From positions 148,938,605-149,002,604 of the forward strand of contig CM076846.1 in the NCBI GenBank assembly GCA_039519185.1: a stretch of DNA of 64,000 bases, in the 5' to 3' direction. This DNA comes from Astragalus membranaceus (lineage: Eukaryota; Streptophyta; Magnoliopsida; Fabales; Fabaceae). The translations under genes were made by a program, and so were the position numbers. The notes under the pieces are model-generated. The model did not search any database. It was not told the origin of the DNA and was given only the letters and a program-made list of their open reading frames with translations. Positions 20,529-32,552 of this stretch are shown one piece after another (the first letter of the stretch is position 1; each line of letters opens with the position of its first letter).

Positions 20529-21234
20529 CACCTTCTTTTATACACCACAGCCCAAACCCTTTTAACAACCAATCAGTGGGGCCCAATGATTCTACAACTC
20601 CCACTGGAGAAGACCCAACCTTTGTCCCTGACCCATCAAATAGGCCCAACTTGCTTGAACCCCCATCAAATAGGCCCAACTTGCTTGAACCGTCCACTCC
20701 CATTAACTCAAATACAGGCCGATCCGACCCAATTAACCCTTGCACAACCCGATCCCTATTGGATCCCCTAACCCGGTCAATAGCCAACGATTCTCAATCA
20801 CAAACAATGAGGATCTCGACTTGGATCCATCACAACCATCCCACGACCTTCTTGAGGAAAACATGGCTCACCGTGAGGGTGAGATCTCTCCCAACATTTC
20901 TCTTGTGGTGGATCTTCCACCACTACCGTATTTTCCACCTATCAATCTGTTATCTCAACCGATTCCCCTTTCGGAGCTAGAAGGTGAATGCTCTAATATG
21001 GAGGTGTCTTCAAGAGGTGGAGACAGAATCACTTCAAATTTGGAGGTGGATAATAATAGCTTGGTGTGGGCAGATAAAACACTATCTAAGGCTGAAATAA
21101 TATGGAAGGCAGCAAAAGAAATTGGGGTCACCGGAATGGACTCAAATTCGAAATACATACATCAAATTGCTGAGATGGAGAGTAGAGATAAGGAGAGTAA
21201 TGGTAAGAAGGCGACAAACAGTTTTGACAAATGA
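20529..21234 (+). pseudogene. LINE ORF1, C-terminal part
   Basis: Begins with the second target copy (CACCTTCTTT) and continues the Pro/Asn-rich ORF1 tail (a duplicated SNRPNLLEP phrase). One frameshift occurs near 20740-20800, after which the frame ends at 21234 with NSFDK and a stop. The stop overlaps the ORF2 ATG (ACAAATGAAG), the usual tight ORF1/ORF2 junction of plant L1 elements. Confidence 0.65.
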
Positions 21235-22031
21235 AGATTGTCACATTAGACTTGAGGGGGATTGACAGCATTGCCAAGCAAAAGCATGTAAGACGCCTAA
21301 TACAGAAGGAGGGTTTTGATGTTTGTTTCTTTCAAGAAACTAAAAGAGGTGATATTGATGTATCGGTTGTTACGCGAATTTGGGGAGGATATGATTTCAT
21401 TGGTCTAGCGGTGCAAATAGATAATAGAACAGTTTATTTGGTAAATGTGTACTTTGGGTGTTCAGTTAGAAGAAAAAGGGAGCGGTGGTCAAATCTGATT
21501 GCTGAAAAGGAAAGGATGGGGCCTGGGTATTGGGTGGTTGGAGGAGATTTCAATACAGTAACTAGTAGGCCAGATAGAAGAGGGAGGAATGTGAGATTTA
21601 GCAATATGGAGGCTCAAGACTTTCGTCAGTTCATGGCTGAATTGGGGGTAGTGGAACCTCCATGCTTGGGAAAACAATTCTCTTGGTTTCAACCAAATGG
21701 TCCGGCAGCTAGTAGGATTGACAAAATAATGCTTTCTCAGGAATTAGTTGATACACGGAATATAAGAGCACAGTGGATTGGGGAGAGAGATGTCTTAGAT
21801 CATTGCCCGATATGGTTGTTATCCTCTAATAAGAACTGGGGTCCAAAACCATTCAAGTTCATCAATGGGTGGCTAGAACACAAAGATGGGAATGCATTCA
21901 TGATAAAGAAATGGAAAGAGAATAAGGTGGAGGGGTGGATGGCACATGTAATAAAAGAAAAACTCAAATACGTGAAAGAAAGGCTAAAGGTGTGGAATAG
22001 AGAAATTATGGCATCATGGATCTCAACATAG
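21231..22031 (+). pseudogene. LINE ORF2, APE-type endonuclease domain
   Basis: ATG at 21231. Encodes the L1 endonuclease that nicks target DNA: FFQETKRG (catalytic Glu), YWVVGGDFNTVTS (GDFN motif), SRIDKIMLS and DHCPIWLLS (the catalytic Asp-His end). Compared with intact plant L1 endonucleases, the segment between IWGGYDF and the RTVYLVNVYF strand is shortened, removing the usual S/G-G(L/I) loop. The frame stops at 22029-22031 before the reverse transcriptase. Confidence 0.85.
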
Positions 22032-22498
22032 AAAATATGATAAAGGAATTGAATTCGGAGTTTTGGGCAGCTCTACATCGGAAGGAAAGTTTATTTGCTC
22101 AAAAGGCTAGGGTGAGGTGCATACAACAAGGGGATGGGAACACAAAGTTCTTTCACAATTCAGTCAAGTTAAGACAATGAAGGAACCAAATTGAAATGTT
22201 CAAAGTGGATGATAGATGGCTAAGTGGAGTGGAGGAAATCAAAGAGGAAGTAAGGAGACATTTTAGTAGCCAATTCAAAAAAGAAAGAACTAATAGACCT
22301 ACCTTGGATGGTATTCAATTCAAGCAAATTTCGGGTAGGGAGGCGGAGAGGTTGACGAAGCCATTCTCAATGGAAGAAGTTAAGGAAGCGGTGTGAAGCT
22401 GTGAAGGAAATAAGAGCACGTGACCGAATGGTTTCAACTTCTCATTCATCAAGTCATGTTGGGATACAATAAAGGAGGAGGTGTTTGAACTTATGGTG
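22032..22498 (+). pseudogene. LINE ORF2, start of reverse transcriptase, 5' of insertion
   Basis: Encodes ARVRCIQQGDGNTKFFH, the plant L1 spacer just before RT, then KPFSMEEVKEAV. There are stops at about 22178 and 22394 and the frame is cut at the LTR-type insertion (target TGGTG 22494-22498). RT resumes at 27270. Confidence 0.75.
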
Positions 22499-22960
22499 TG
22501 TGACACCCTTTACCCCGAAAATACTTATAAGTGAAAAAGTACAAAAAAAAAACGAGTAAATTTATTTTTCAACTAAAATTATCAATCCATTTCTTGAAAT
22601 ATTTTTCGCGAATAAAAAATGTCGTCCAACTCACAAAAACAATTTATAGTAATAATAAACACTATGCGACAAAGCCTTTCTTCAATAAAATTATATAAAC
22701 CTGATTTATAAAAGCATAAAAAACTAACGCAATAAAACATTTCTTTTAATACAGTAACAAGAATGACCTGACATATAATATTAAAAATACAACCCATATC
22801 CTGATGTCACATCCTCAGAACAATTAACTTTTAATCCGATAAACTAAAACTGGAGTGACATCAACACGTAGAATCAAATCTCCCCTGCTGCCTAGAAGGC
22901 CACTCCAACGGCACCTGGAACTCAATCTAAAAAGTGGTGCACTGATGAATCCCCATCACA

Positions 22961-24247
22961 TGATGTTTTTCACCGCAAAAAAGGGGAATTTTACTTAATA
23001 ATTTGATGAATGAATGGAAAGTGTTAGGAGAAAATTAAGAAGTTGTTTTATTTGAGATTTAATTTCTTTGCAGTGTTTATGCTGGGTTTTGTAGTGTTTT
23101 TTTGCCAAGGGACTAGGTTAAGAGAAGAACGAAGAAATGCAAGCAAACAGACTCAAAAATACAAGGAAATAAGGTTTCTGCCAAATCGCGCTGAAGTTGC
23201 GCTGGAAGCGCAAGTGAGGCGCAAGAATCCACTGTAGCGTCCTCCATCCGCGCCTAAGTGGCGCTGGAAGCGCGAGTCGCGTGCGGATTGACAGGAACAG
23301 TCACGCAGAGTTGCGCTGAAGTTGCGCTGGGAGCGCCAGTGAGGCGCAAAACTCCGGAAAACACATTAAATCAGGCCCAGCACGCGTTTTGCGGGGACTT
23401 TTGGCTGTTTTTGGAACCCTAGAACAGGAGAGGAGCAATTCCGGCTGACGGCTACCGAAGAATCAAGACTTGGGAACAAGGATTGAAGCTTCATATGTGT
23501 TCATCATCATCTTCCACTTGTAATTTTCCTTGTTTCTCTTCATTAATCATGAATAGCTAAATCTCTTTATGTTAGGGATGAAGGAATATTGATGTAACTC
23601 TATTGTCGCTGGTTTAGAATCAGATTTGTATCGTACTCTCTCGTATTTTGTGTATCGAATTTCTACGCTTAATGCTTTTTATGGTTGGAAAACTCATACA
23701 ATGATATTTTGTTCAATTATGAAATGGGAGTTTTATTCTTGAATGTTTGAAATTCGATACCCTCAATTGGTAGTTTAGGAATAATCTATGAGTTGTTGTA
23801 TAATGCAAACTCTTGCTTTAATGCTTGTTGTTAATTAGAATCACCTAAGGGATTAGGGATTTAGTTATCGACAAAGGACTAGTTACCTAAGGAACTAGGA
23901 ATTGGTTAATGTTGTGAGTTTGATAGCAAGATTAGAGAGAGATTAACTTTCAAATTAAATCAGTGGCAATAGGGTGAAATCAATAGGAATTCGTCCCTAG
24001 CATCCTTTACCATCGTATCCTTTTCAACTCGTTTTTCGGCTATTATTATTAAAAACACAAAAATATTTTATTGCTTTACTTCGAGCTTGACAGCTCAACA
24101 ATTATCAAACCAAAACCCTTTTAAACCCGGTTCCTATTAGTAGTTGTTAACATCTTTAGTAAAATAACTTCGATCCTTGAGGACGATATCCCGGTACTTA
24201 CCGGTTTATTACTTGCACGATTCGGTACACTTGCCGAAAAGTTAACA
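22961..24247 (+). mobile_element. Nested LTR (solo) inside the 22.5-27.3 kb insertion
   Basis: TGATGTTTTTCACC at the left and CACTTGCCGAAAAGTTAACA at the right, containing the 3'-LTR-like phrase CCTTGAGGACGATATCCCGG and a long untranslated leader-like stretch. A 5-bp repeat ACATG spans both borders (22958-22962, 24245-24249). It overlaps the TG...CA ends, so the exact border is uncertain by a few bases. Tandem GCGCTGAAGTTGCGCTGG / GCGC-rich units occur at 23180-23350. Confidence 0.6.
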
Positions 24248-24424
24248 TGCACAAGTGAGAAAGAGCGTCCAAACCATATAAGGAACATAAGACTGAAACT
24301 AAAACAGCAAAGACTATCACATAATAAGGAAACAATCAACAATAGTGGTTTCATAACACGCATGCACCAACAATCCTTAACTAATCTTCAGCTAATACTA
24401 GTGTCGCGACCTCACGTACGGTCA

Positions 24425-24965
24425 TAGAACTACAAGCAGCAGCAGCAATAACAACAACAACAGGATCAGGATACCTTGCCAGATATTGTCTTACAATCAT
24501 CATCAACAACAACAACCACAATAAGACTGGGATACCTTGCCCGATAGTGCCTTACCATCAACAACAACAACAACAACAATAGGACCAGGAAACCTTGCCC
24601 GAACGGGATACCTTGCCCGATAATGCCCTACGACAAACAACAACAATAGGACCAGGATACCTTGCCTGAACGGGATACCTTGCCCGATAACGCCCTACAA
24701 GGAACAACATCAATATAACCGGGATACCTTGCCCGAACAGGATACCTTGCCCGATAACGCCCTACGAAGAACAGCAGGAAGAGGACTATGAGGACCGGGA
24801 TACCTTGCCCGATAATGCCCTACAAGAACAACAAGACCGACACACTCGAACGGGATACCTTGCCCGATAATGCCCTGAAGAACACCCAAGAGAGGACTAT
24901 GAGGACTGGGATACCTTTCCCGAACGGGATACCTTGCCCGATAATGCCTTACTAACAACAACAAC
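24425..24965. repeat. Degenerate tandem repeats (ACCTTGCCCGATAA units)
   Basis: About ten copies of GGGATACCTTGCCCGATAATGCCCTAC alternating with CAACAACAA runs, with variable spacing. A second, 75-bp-scale pair (CGGCTCGCCCA...CAAGGTTCC) lies at 25010-25135. They are part of the surrounding LTR, not coding. Confidence 0.85.
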
Positions 24966-27274
24966 AACAACAACAACAACGTTTATTATCATCACTATCC
25001 TTTGAGGTACGGCTCGCCCATACCGCGACGAGTCCTTGCCCATACTGCGACAAGGTTCCTCCTACAATTTAAATTACTGAGATACGGCTCGCCCAAAGTG
25101 CAGCGAGTCCTTGCCCATACTGCGACAAGGTTCCTTCAACATCATCATCAACTTCCCTAAGAACTCCTAAGTCCAAGGGTATCATCAACAACTAGGGGTC
25201 ATTTAATCATCATCTCGGGTATCACCATACAACTAGGGGGTCACTATAGTCATCATCTCTGGTCATAAATATTACCCAAGTCCCCGCTAATTCTAGATAA
25301 TAACATCATCCTTATATTCATATGTAGTCTTTTTGATTCAATGCATCTAATTCCAACTCCACCCGTTATTTGATATTTCGTAAGGCTCCTATGACTCTTA
25401 TGGTCTCAATCATCATCCATGGTCAAGGTTACCTGAAACTAGCTTAGGAAGGGTCATTATCGATCGTTCATAACTTACTTAGCTTCGTTAATCTATTAAA
25501 ACTTTCTATTAAAACTTTTGACATGCTGCCCTATCATTAATAATCATTCTCAATATCAATCTTCATGTTTCTATTCTTACGGCGAAATTACTAACCAACT
25601 AGTTGTGTTCTCAAAGCTCTTCATTAGTCTTAATCTTAGTTCACCATTTACTCTTATTTGCCAAGATTAATTCTAGACTTAACCCTTATGCTTCTTTCGT
25701 TCCTACACTAACTTCACCTTCACGGTCAACCCAAATTACTTATTAGTATCATAATACATAAGAGTTATACGCTCACAAATCCTATGTTCATCACTTGCAA
25801 TTCTATGGACACCATTCAACATATTATTGACTACTCACATTAGAATCATTAATTAAACTCAGCATATTATTTGTATTATTTACAGTCATCCAGATACAAA
25901 TAATTTACAGTCACCCAATTATTTACAGTCATCCGAATTGAATAAATCGAATAATAATAAATAATAAATACCAACACATAATAAATACAAACACATAAGA
26001 ATGACGATAATCAATACTATTATAGTCCTATCCCCTACCATTTCCCCTACCCGATTTCGAAGTGTATTCCAATAGCGAATCGATGAAGACAAGCCACGAG
26101 TTCACGAGCTTGATTTAATTTTAACGGGAAAATTCTTAACTCGAACACGTACACTTATGTCACAAAACAATGAAAGTCCAAGTCGTACACTAAAAATATT
26201 AAATATAATTAATCACGTTTTCTAAGGAAACACATACTCGAAGTATGGGTGACACTGACCACATGGTCTGAAATCGCAACCGGAAGTAGTCAAACGTCCA
26301 AATTTGGATGCAATACACGAAATAAGAAAGCTTGGCTCGAGAGGGTTGGGCAACGATGAGTACGGGTTGGAGGTAGAGGATGACGGCGAAGGGCTGCTAT
26401 GGGTTCTGTTCGCACAAGCAGGATTCGTTAAGTAAAAATGGTGGAAAACCGTTTACTTGGGGTAGTGGGGCGCAACTGAAATCAACTAAAGGAAGCCACA
26501 ATCGATGAAAATAATACTAGAATTGAAACCAGCGGTCAATTTGGAGTGTTTCTGCAGAGTTTAGGAGTTGACCGTGGTGTGGTGAGTGAAAACGAGAAGG
26601 AGAGAGGGAGGTCACGGTGGTGCTTCATTTGGTCGATAATGGTGGACTAAAAACGCAACCACAATCGAAGGAATAGAGACCATATTCAGAATCAATGGTG
26701 GATTTCAAGTAGAACCATGAATTTTGGTGGTTGGTCGCGACTAGATGAAGAAGAACGAAATTGGAAGGAGGGTTTTTAGGGTTTCACTGGTTTTGCGCTT
26801 TTCAGCTGAGGGAGAAGAAGAAAGAATGTGGGCCGGGTCAAATCCAGGTTCTGGGCTGGTAGTGCGCGCGTATGGGCTGGTTGAAGCGAGATTGGGTTAG
26901 CTAAGGGGGGTGTATGCAGTAGAAAAGGGGTTCTATGCGTATATAAAGTAAATAAATAAAAACCAAAATCCATTTTAATTCATTTTTAAAGTCCAATATC
27001 ACTACAACTATTATGTTAACACTTCAATAGCCCAAAATAATTTTTAAAGCACGTGACATCTAAAATACTAATATTTCTAAAATAAAATAAATATATATAA
27101 TAACAATTATATATTGCAAGTAGCATATAAAAATACATTAAATATGATTTCAACCAATTTTAATGACTCAAACACAAAAATATATATATAGTTTAATCTT
27201 ATCAAATAAATTAATACATAAAACAAGCACATACAAAAGAACCACAGCACACGAAAATCGGGGTGTTAATGGTG

Positions 27275-28530
27275 CAATTTCATTCAAACGGAAAACTTCC
27301 CAGAGCTTTCAAGCCGTCGATCGTGGCATTGATTGGTAAAACAAAAAACCCGTAACGGCTAAATGAGTTTTGGCCTATCTCATTGATAGGATGCATATAC
27401 AAAATCATAGCTAAGATACTAGCATCAAGACTCAAAGGGGCGCTTAGTGGAGTTATTTCTTCATCACAAACAGCCTTCCTCCAAGGGAGGCAAATACTAG
27501 ATGGAGTGGTAGTAGCAAATGAAGTGATCAACGTGGTGAAGAAGAAAGGATGGCCTGCACTTATGTTTAAAGTGCTTCAAAAAAGCGTATGACTCGGTGA
27601 GTTGGAATTTTTTAGAGTACATGTTAAAAAGGATGGGTTTCAACGATAGATGGAGGGGATGGATGAAAGCTTGCATATATATGTGGCGGATCGACATCGG
27701 TATTGGTTAATGGCAGTCCTACTATTGAGTTCTCTATAGAAAGGGGTTAAGGCAAGGGGATCCGTTGGCCCCTTTCCTATTTCTAATAGTGGCCGAGGGG
27801 TTAACCGGATTGATTAATAGGTGTGTAGAGCTTGATTACTTGGAGGTGGTCAATTCTGAATTTGCTTATCCAATTCTCCAATATGCGGACAATACGCTCA
27901 TTATGTGCAAGAATTCGAGAGAAAATTTATGGTGCTTGAAAGTCGTGCTAAGAATGTTTGAAATGGTGTTGGGGCTCAAAGTCAATTTCCATATGAGCTG
28001 CCTAGTAGGGCTGAACATCAATGTGGAGGACATAAGATCAGCAGCCCAGTTTCGTTTCTGTATTGTAAGATAGGGGATGTCCCTTTCAACTTCTTGGGGA
28101 TACCAATAGGGGCCAATCCGAGGTTGAGTGCAACGTGGAAGCCGGTGGTGAAGAAACTGAGGGATAGACTATCCCTATGGAGAAGTAGACAACTTTTCAT
28201 GGGTGGTAGAATAACTTTGATAAACTCAGTTTTAGCAAGCCTCCCCTTATACTACTTTTCATTCTTCAAGGCGCCTAAGAAAGTGATAAAAGAGATGGTT
28301 CAAATCCAACGAAATTTTGTGTGGGGGGAAAACGAGATAGGCGTAAGGTGGGATGGGTTAGATGGAGTAAAATATGTGTATCAAAGGAACATGGCGGTTT
28401 GGGCATTAATAGAAACATGGAGGTATTTAATTTGGCTTTGCTAGGAAAATGGAAGTGGAGATTGTTGCATGACAAAGAAAGTGTGTTGTACTACTTGATG
28501 AATCGGCTCTATGGGAATAACGGTTAGTTG
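27275..28530 (+). pseudogene. LINE ORF2, reverse transcriptase, 3' of insertion
   Basis: RT blocks in order across several frames: SLIGCIYKIIAKILASRL, TAFLQGRQILDGVVVANE, a frameshift before the F(E)KAYDS block, FLEYMLKRMGF, GDPLAPFLFLIVAEGL, then QYADNTLIMCKN. The catalytic YADD box is YADN, the second Asp having become Asn. The thumb region FLGIPIGANPRLSATWKPVV and GGRITLINSVLASLPLYYFS follows. Multiple frameshifts and the active-site change rule out activity. Confidence 0.9.
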
Positions 28531-28539
28531 AATGCAAGA

Positions 28540-29420
28540 CAATTTTCAGTGTGGTGGAAGGATGTGAAAGGAATTGATGAGGGCATTTCATTCGCTCACG
28601 GTTGGTTTAGTGACTCGGTGCGAGTGTGAGATTGGGGAGTGGTGGCGAAACAAGGTTTTCTGCAGGATAAGTGGTGTGGACCGTGGAGCTTGAAGGAATT
28701 ATTTCCTAATTTATTTGCGGTAGCAGCTGACCAATACGGAGTTTTTGCTGATGCTGGCAGGACAATGGGTACATAATATTCGGTCATGGCAGCTTAGTTG
28801 GAGCAGAGACCTTTTAGCAGTAGTAGAAGAAGAGGAGATGCTTCTATTGGAAAATATTCTGACGCCGATCAAGCCAGACCGAGACGTTGAAGATAGGTGG
28901 ATTTGGCTCTTGGACGCGTCATCTACTTACAAGGTGAAGACAACATACATATCATTAATTCTGAGGACTGAGGAGTGATGAAGCTGTGATTGAAGAAGAT
29001 AAAAAGATCAGTGCTGAAAAGATTGTGGGGTACAACAACAGCTCCTTCTAAGTTCTTGGTCCATGCGTGGAGATTTATTGGACTGCTATACCAACGCGAA
29101 TGGCTCTGCAGCAGCGAGGGGTATTAACATTCGCGCAGGGACCGCGTCGTGTGTCCTCTGTTTCAGATACGACGAGGAGGTAAAACACATGTTTTTCAGC
29201 TGCAGCCTGGCAACACAAATATGGCAGCATATCAATGCTTGGTGTGGAATTTCTGTTACAAACTGTGTTGGAAGATGGAACCATTTTATGCAGAATGCGC
29301 TTAACAGTGAGGGGAAAAAATCAAAGAAAGCTAGACATTTGATATGAGTTGCGGTTGTATGGATAATTTGGATCACTAGGAATAAAATTATATTCAGGGG
29401 GTACCGTAAATGTAGCAAAT
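28540..29420 (+). pseudogene. LINE ORF2 C-terminus (zf-RVT) and 3' end
   Basis: Contains W...LDASSTYKVKTTYISL and CVLCFRYDEEVKHMFFSCSL with WQHINAWCGI, the C-x2-C...H-x3-4-C zinc-binding zf-RVT region of plant L1 ORF2, then AVVWIIWITRNKIIF. A short UTR follows to about 29560. Frames shift at 28978 and near 29060. Confidence 0.8.
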
Positions 29421-29671
29421 ATGGTCCAACAAATTAAACTCTTGGCATGGGGATGGTATGCTAATAGGTTGGGTACTGATTTAATTAAATATCACTTTTG
29501 ATAGTTGGAACGGTAATCCACTTAATTGCTTGTATGATGTAAACTGAGATGTAAAAAGGATATGGTACCCCTTAATCTCTATATTTTTATACGGTCCAGA
29601 TTTATTACTCCTTACATCCTCTCATTTTCTCACTTGATACACTTTGAGATCTTGATTGATGAATACTCGAT

Positions 29672-29677
<6 letters not shown>

Positions 29678-29743
<66 letters not shown>
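29678..29743. repeat. (AT)n microsatellite
   Basis: About 33 TA dinucleotides just after the LINE 3' end. Plant LINE tails can be (TA)-rich, but ordinary slippage is as likely. Confidence 0.9.
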
Positions 29744-29744
<1 letters not shown>

Positions 29745-30123
29745 CACGAACGTATCAAGTAAGAACACTTTTATTATGAGAGGGTGAGAGAAGTGAATAA
29801 TAACCATAGATTGATTGATTAGCGGTTGAGATTAAAACAAAATGTCAATGTGGTAATCACTCACATTTTAATAACAACTACCTATGTATCGTTAAACGTG
29901 ACTTCCTAGATTTCACATTTTCTTCTTCCACGGTTGGAACGTCTTGTTCCCTACACAGAGCACAGTTACAAAACGAAAACCAACAATGACTACCAATGGA
30001 ACATGGCCTTCTTTCTCTGCTTATCGAAGCTACCAACAAAAGAAAAAACAGCAAAATGATGACATTCTTTAATTCGAATCGATAGACTCAGCGAACTAAT
30101 AATTAGGGCTTTCTTTGATTCCA
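29745..30123. other. Spacer between the LINE and the PPR scrap
   Basis: AT-rich spacer with no gene or transposon end that I can recognise. Confidence 0.4.
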
Positions 30124-30215
30124 TTTAGCACCGAAGTCTCCTGGAACACTATCATTGGTGACTATGCAAAGAATGGAAGGATGTACTCAAGCTCTTCGAT
30201 GTCGCTTTGAGGGTT
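30124..30215 (+). pseudogene. Pentatricopeptide-repeat (PPR) scrap
   Basis: The plus-strand frame reads STEVSWNTIIGDYAKNGR, the consensus of a plant PLS-type PPR motif (VSWNxxIxGYxxNG). A one-base loss then shifts to DVLKLFDVALR, the expected second helix. Only one motif is recognisable; adjoining sequence to the copia target site (30329) is non-coding. A relic of an RNA-binding organellar PPR gene. Confidence 0.5.
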
Positions 30216-30328
30216 ACAAATTTTAGAAACCGATGTCTCTGTTTGAATTGGTGTGAATTAAGTTGAATGAGATCTTCCCCTTGGCACCCCACCTTTTCCA
30301 TGATGTGCGTCGATTGAGTCTGGTAGTG

Positions 30329-30333
30329 GAATA
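30329..30333. repeat. Copia 1 target-site duplication, left copy
   Basis: GAATA, matched by 34715-34719. Confidence 0.9.
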
Positions 30334-30595
30334 TGTTGGAGTTTCAATTGTTCTTTGGTGGTGAAATCTTGATTGCACAGTGAGTGGAAGAGAGAATAGA
30401 GAGAATAGGGGGAATAACAATTTCAACAGTAAAAATTGAAGAGTAAAAAATGAATTATATTATTCACACTTACATTGAAGTGATTTCACACTTCTATTTA
30501 TTTACAATATTGCTACTAGGCCCACAACTGCAGCCCAGTTAATCATTTTACTATACACCCAAAACTAACTAGTTATTTGAATTACAATTACATCA
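30334..30595 (-). repeat. Copia 1 3' LTR
   Basis: 262 bp, TGTTGGAG...TTACATCA on the plus strand, nearly identical to the partner at 34453-34714. The differences seen are T/C near 30352, G/A near 30402 and A/C near 30449. Confidence 0.95.
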
Positions 30596-30602
30596 CACCC
30601 CC

Positions 30603-30950
30603 TTAATTCAAATCACTTAAACTACACATGCCAATCATGTTCTTCATTTCTTCAAGCTTCCTTGCCTTCAATGGCTTTGTAAGCATATCTGCAGCTTGTT
30701 CTTCAGACCTGCAGTGTTCTATTTTCAGCTTGTTCTTGTTGATTTGATCGCGAAGAAAGTGATACTTAATCTCTATATGCTTGCTTCGTCCATGAGCTAT
30801 GGGGTGTTTTGCCAAATCAATTGCAGATTTGTTGTCAACTTTCAATACCATAGGATTGTCATTCTTCATCTTTAGTTCACTTAACAGCATCTCAAGCCAC
30901 ATAGCTTGACTTGCACCAAAAGCTGCTGATATGTACTCAGCTTCACAACT
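30603..30950 (-). pseudogene. Copia 1 RNase H C-terminal part
   Basis: Continues pol after an in-frame stop at 30951-30953. Encodes SCEAEYISAAFGASQAMWLE, then VDNKSAIDLAKHP, RSKHIEIKYHFLRD and EQAADMLTKPL, the conserved end of copia RNase H. The stop falls where intact copies read ALS(T/S)CEAEY. Confidence 0.9.
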
Positions 30951-32501
30951 TCATAGAGCCACTACATTTTGCTTTTTAGGGCACCACGATATAGGAGCTC
31001 CACCAAGCATGAATATGTAACCTGAAGTACTCTTTCTATCTTCAGTATCACCACTCCAATCAGCATCAGTATATCCAGTTATTTCAATATCAGCAGTTGC
31101 TTTTGTAGCAGGAAACAGAATTCCACAATCTATGGTACCTCTGATGTATCTCAGAATTCTTTTTGCAGCTATTAAGTGAGTCCTGTTCGGTTTCTCCATG
31201 AATCTACTCACCAAACCTACACTATAGGCTATATCAGGTCTTGAGTTACACAAGTACCTCAAGGAACCAATTACTTGCCTGTACAGTGTACTGTCAACCA
31301 GTTTATCAGAGTCATCACTTGTCAATTTTCCACTTTGTTCTGCTGGTGTTGTAGCAGGATTGCATTCCATCATTTTGAATTTCTTTAGCATATCAGTTGC
31401 ATACTTCTTTTGGTGAAGAAATATGCCTCTTTTGGATGTCACAAACTCCATCCCTAGAAAGTATGCAAGCCTGCCCATATCAGACATTTCAAACTCACTC
31501 ATCAATTTTCCTTTGAAGATTTTGATCTCTTGCTCACTATCACCAGTGACAAGGAGATCATCTACATACAAACAGATTATGATAACACCAGCTGAATTGT
31601 CCTTCTTTAGATACACACCATGTTCTGTTATGCATTTTTCAAATTTGAGTTGTTGAAGAAAACTGTCAACTCTTTTGTTCCAAGCACGAGGTGCTTGCTT
31701 TAAACCATATAAGGTCTTGTTCAACTTCAGCACTCTATCTTCTTTTCCCTTTAATTCAAAGTCTGGTGGTTGCTTGACATACACTTCCTCCTCCAGTGGA
31801 CCATTGAGGAATGCGGATTTCACATCTAGTTGACTCATTGTCCACTTCTTCATGCTAGCAATTGCAACTATCAGTCTAATAGTTTCTATTCTGGCTACTG
31901 GAGCATAGATTTCATTGTAGTCTAAGCCTGGTTTCTGTAGAAAACCCTTTGCCACTAGCCTTGCCTTATATTTTGCAACCTCTCCATTTGGCTTCATCTT
32001 AGCCTTGTAAACCCATTTCACTTCAATAGTCTTCTTGTTACTTGGTAGTTTCATCATCTCCCAAGTGTTATTCTTCTGAATTGCCTGAAGTTCTTCCTCC
32101 ATTGCCTTCTTCCAATAAGGATTAGCTAATGCTTCATTCAGTGAAATTGGTTCTGCTTCTGCAAGAAGTACTAACTGCAGTAGTTCACCATTTGTGTCAA
32201 TAGCAGTATCAGGAAATACTTCATAGTCCTGGAGTCTACTAGGTATGTTCCTTTGTCTCTGTGGTCTTCTAGGTGGCTCACCAACACTGTCATCATCTAT
32301 TTCTGCAGGTTCAATATTAGTTGGAGCATCATTCTCTGCATTCAACTCAACTGTCACAGTCTCAGTTTCTTTCTCCTTTGCATTACTCCAATCCCATTCC
32401 TTTGTCTCATCTATTACCACATCATTGCTGATCACTACCTTTTTGTTCAAAGGATCATAAAGCTTGTAGGCACCTGTACTATGATAGCCAACTAGTATCA
32501 T
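30951..32501 (-). pseudogene. Copia 1 pol: reverse transcriptase and RNase H
   Basis: A 516-codon open frame. RT landmarks are WVYKAKMKPNGEVAKYKARL, LDVKSAFLNGPLEEEVYVKQ, LYGLKQAPRAW and CLYVDDLLVTGD (intact YVDD). RNase H follows with TDADWSGD and STSGYIF. It begins after an in-frame stop (about 32553) that separates it from integrase and ends at the stop before SCEAEY. Catalytic residues of RT are intact, so the damage is limited to a few nonsense changes. Confidence 0.93.
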
Positions 32502-32552
32502 AGCTTGTGACCTAGGATCAAGCTTTCTTCTATTCTGTTCAGGTACATGTCT

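Larger units (their letters stand above)
22499..27269. mobile_element. Solo-LTR-like insertion, 4.8 kb, in LINE RT
   Basis: Starts TGTGACACCC and ends CGGGGTGTTAA, a near-inverted TGT(G)ACACCC/GGGTGTTA pair typical of many plant gypsy LTR ends. It is flanked by the exact 5-bp duplication TGGTG (22494-22498 and 27270-27274), and LINE reading continues directly across. No gag/pol is visible. About 1.3 kb of the length is a further nested LTR (22961-24247), leaving about 3.5 kb, which fits one long LTR. The final bases TTAA rather than TACA and the lack of a second copy leave the exact class open. Confidence 0.65.
15500..29560 (+). mobile_element. L1-type LINE (non-LTR retrotransposon), split by two nested insertions
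   Basis: Plus-strand order is ORF1 with RRM, DUF4283-like block, Pro/Asn-rich ORF1 tail, ORF2 APE endonuclease, reverse transcriptase and zf-RVT, the standard plant L1 layout. The coding path is interrupted at 17197/20529 by a MULE and at 22498/27270 by an LTR-type insertion, each with exact target duplications, so LINE sequence resumes directly after both. Several frameshifts and stops make it inactive. The 5' end and 3' end (near 29560) are approximate and no LINE target duplication was found. Confidence 0.85.

Noticed and set aside
24425..25140. Regularly spaced repeats considered as a CRISPR-like array
   Set aside because: Irregular spacing, eukaryotic context and repeat units that blend into spacers; this is degenerate tandem DNA within an LTR.
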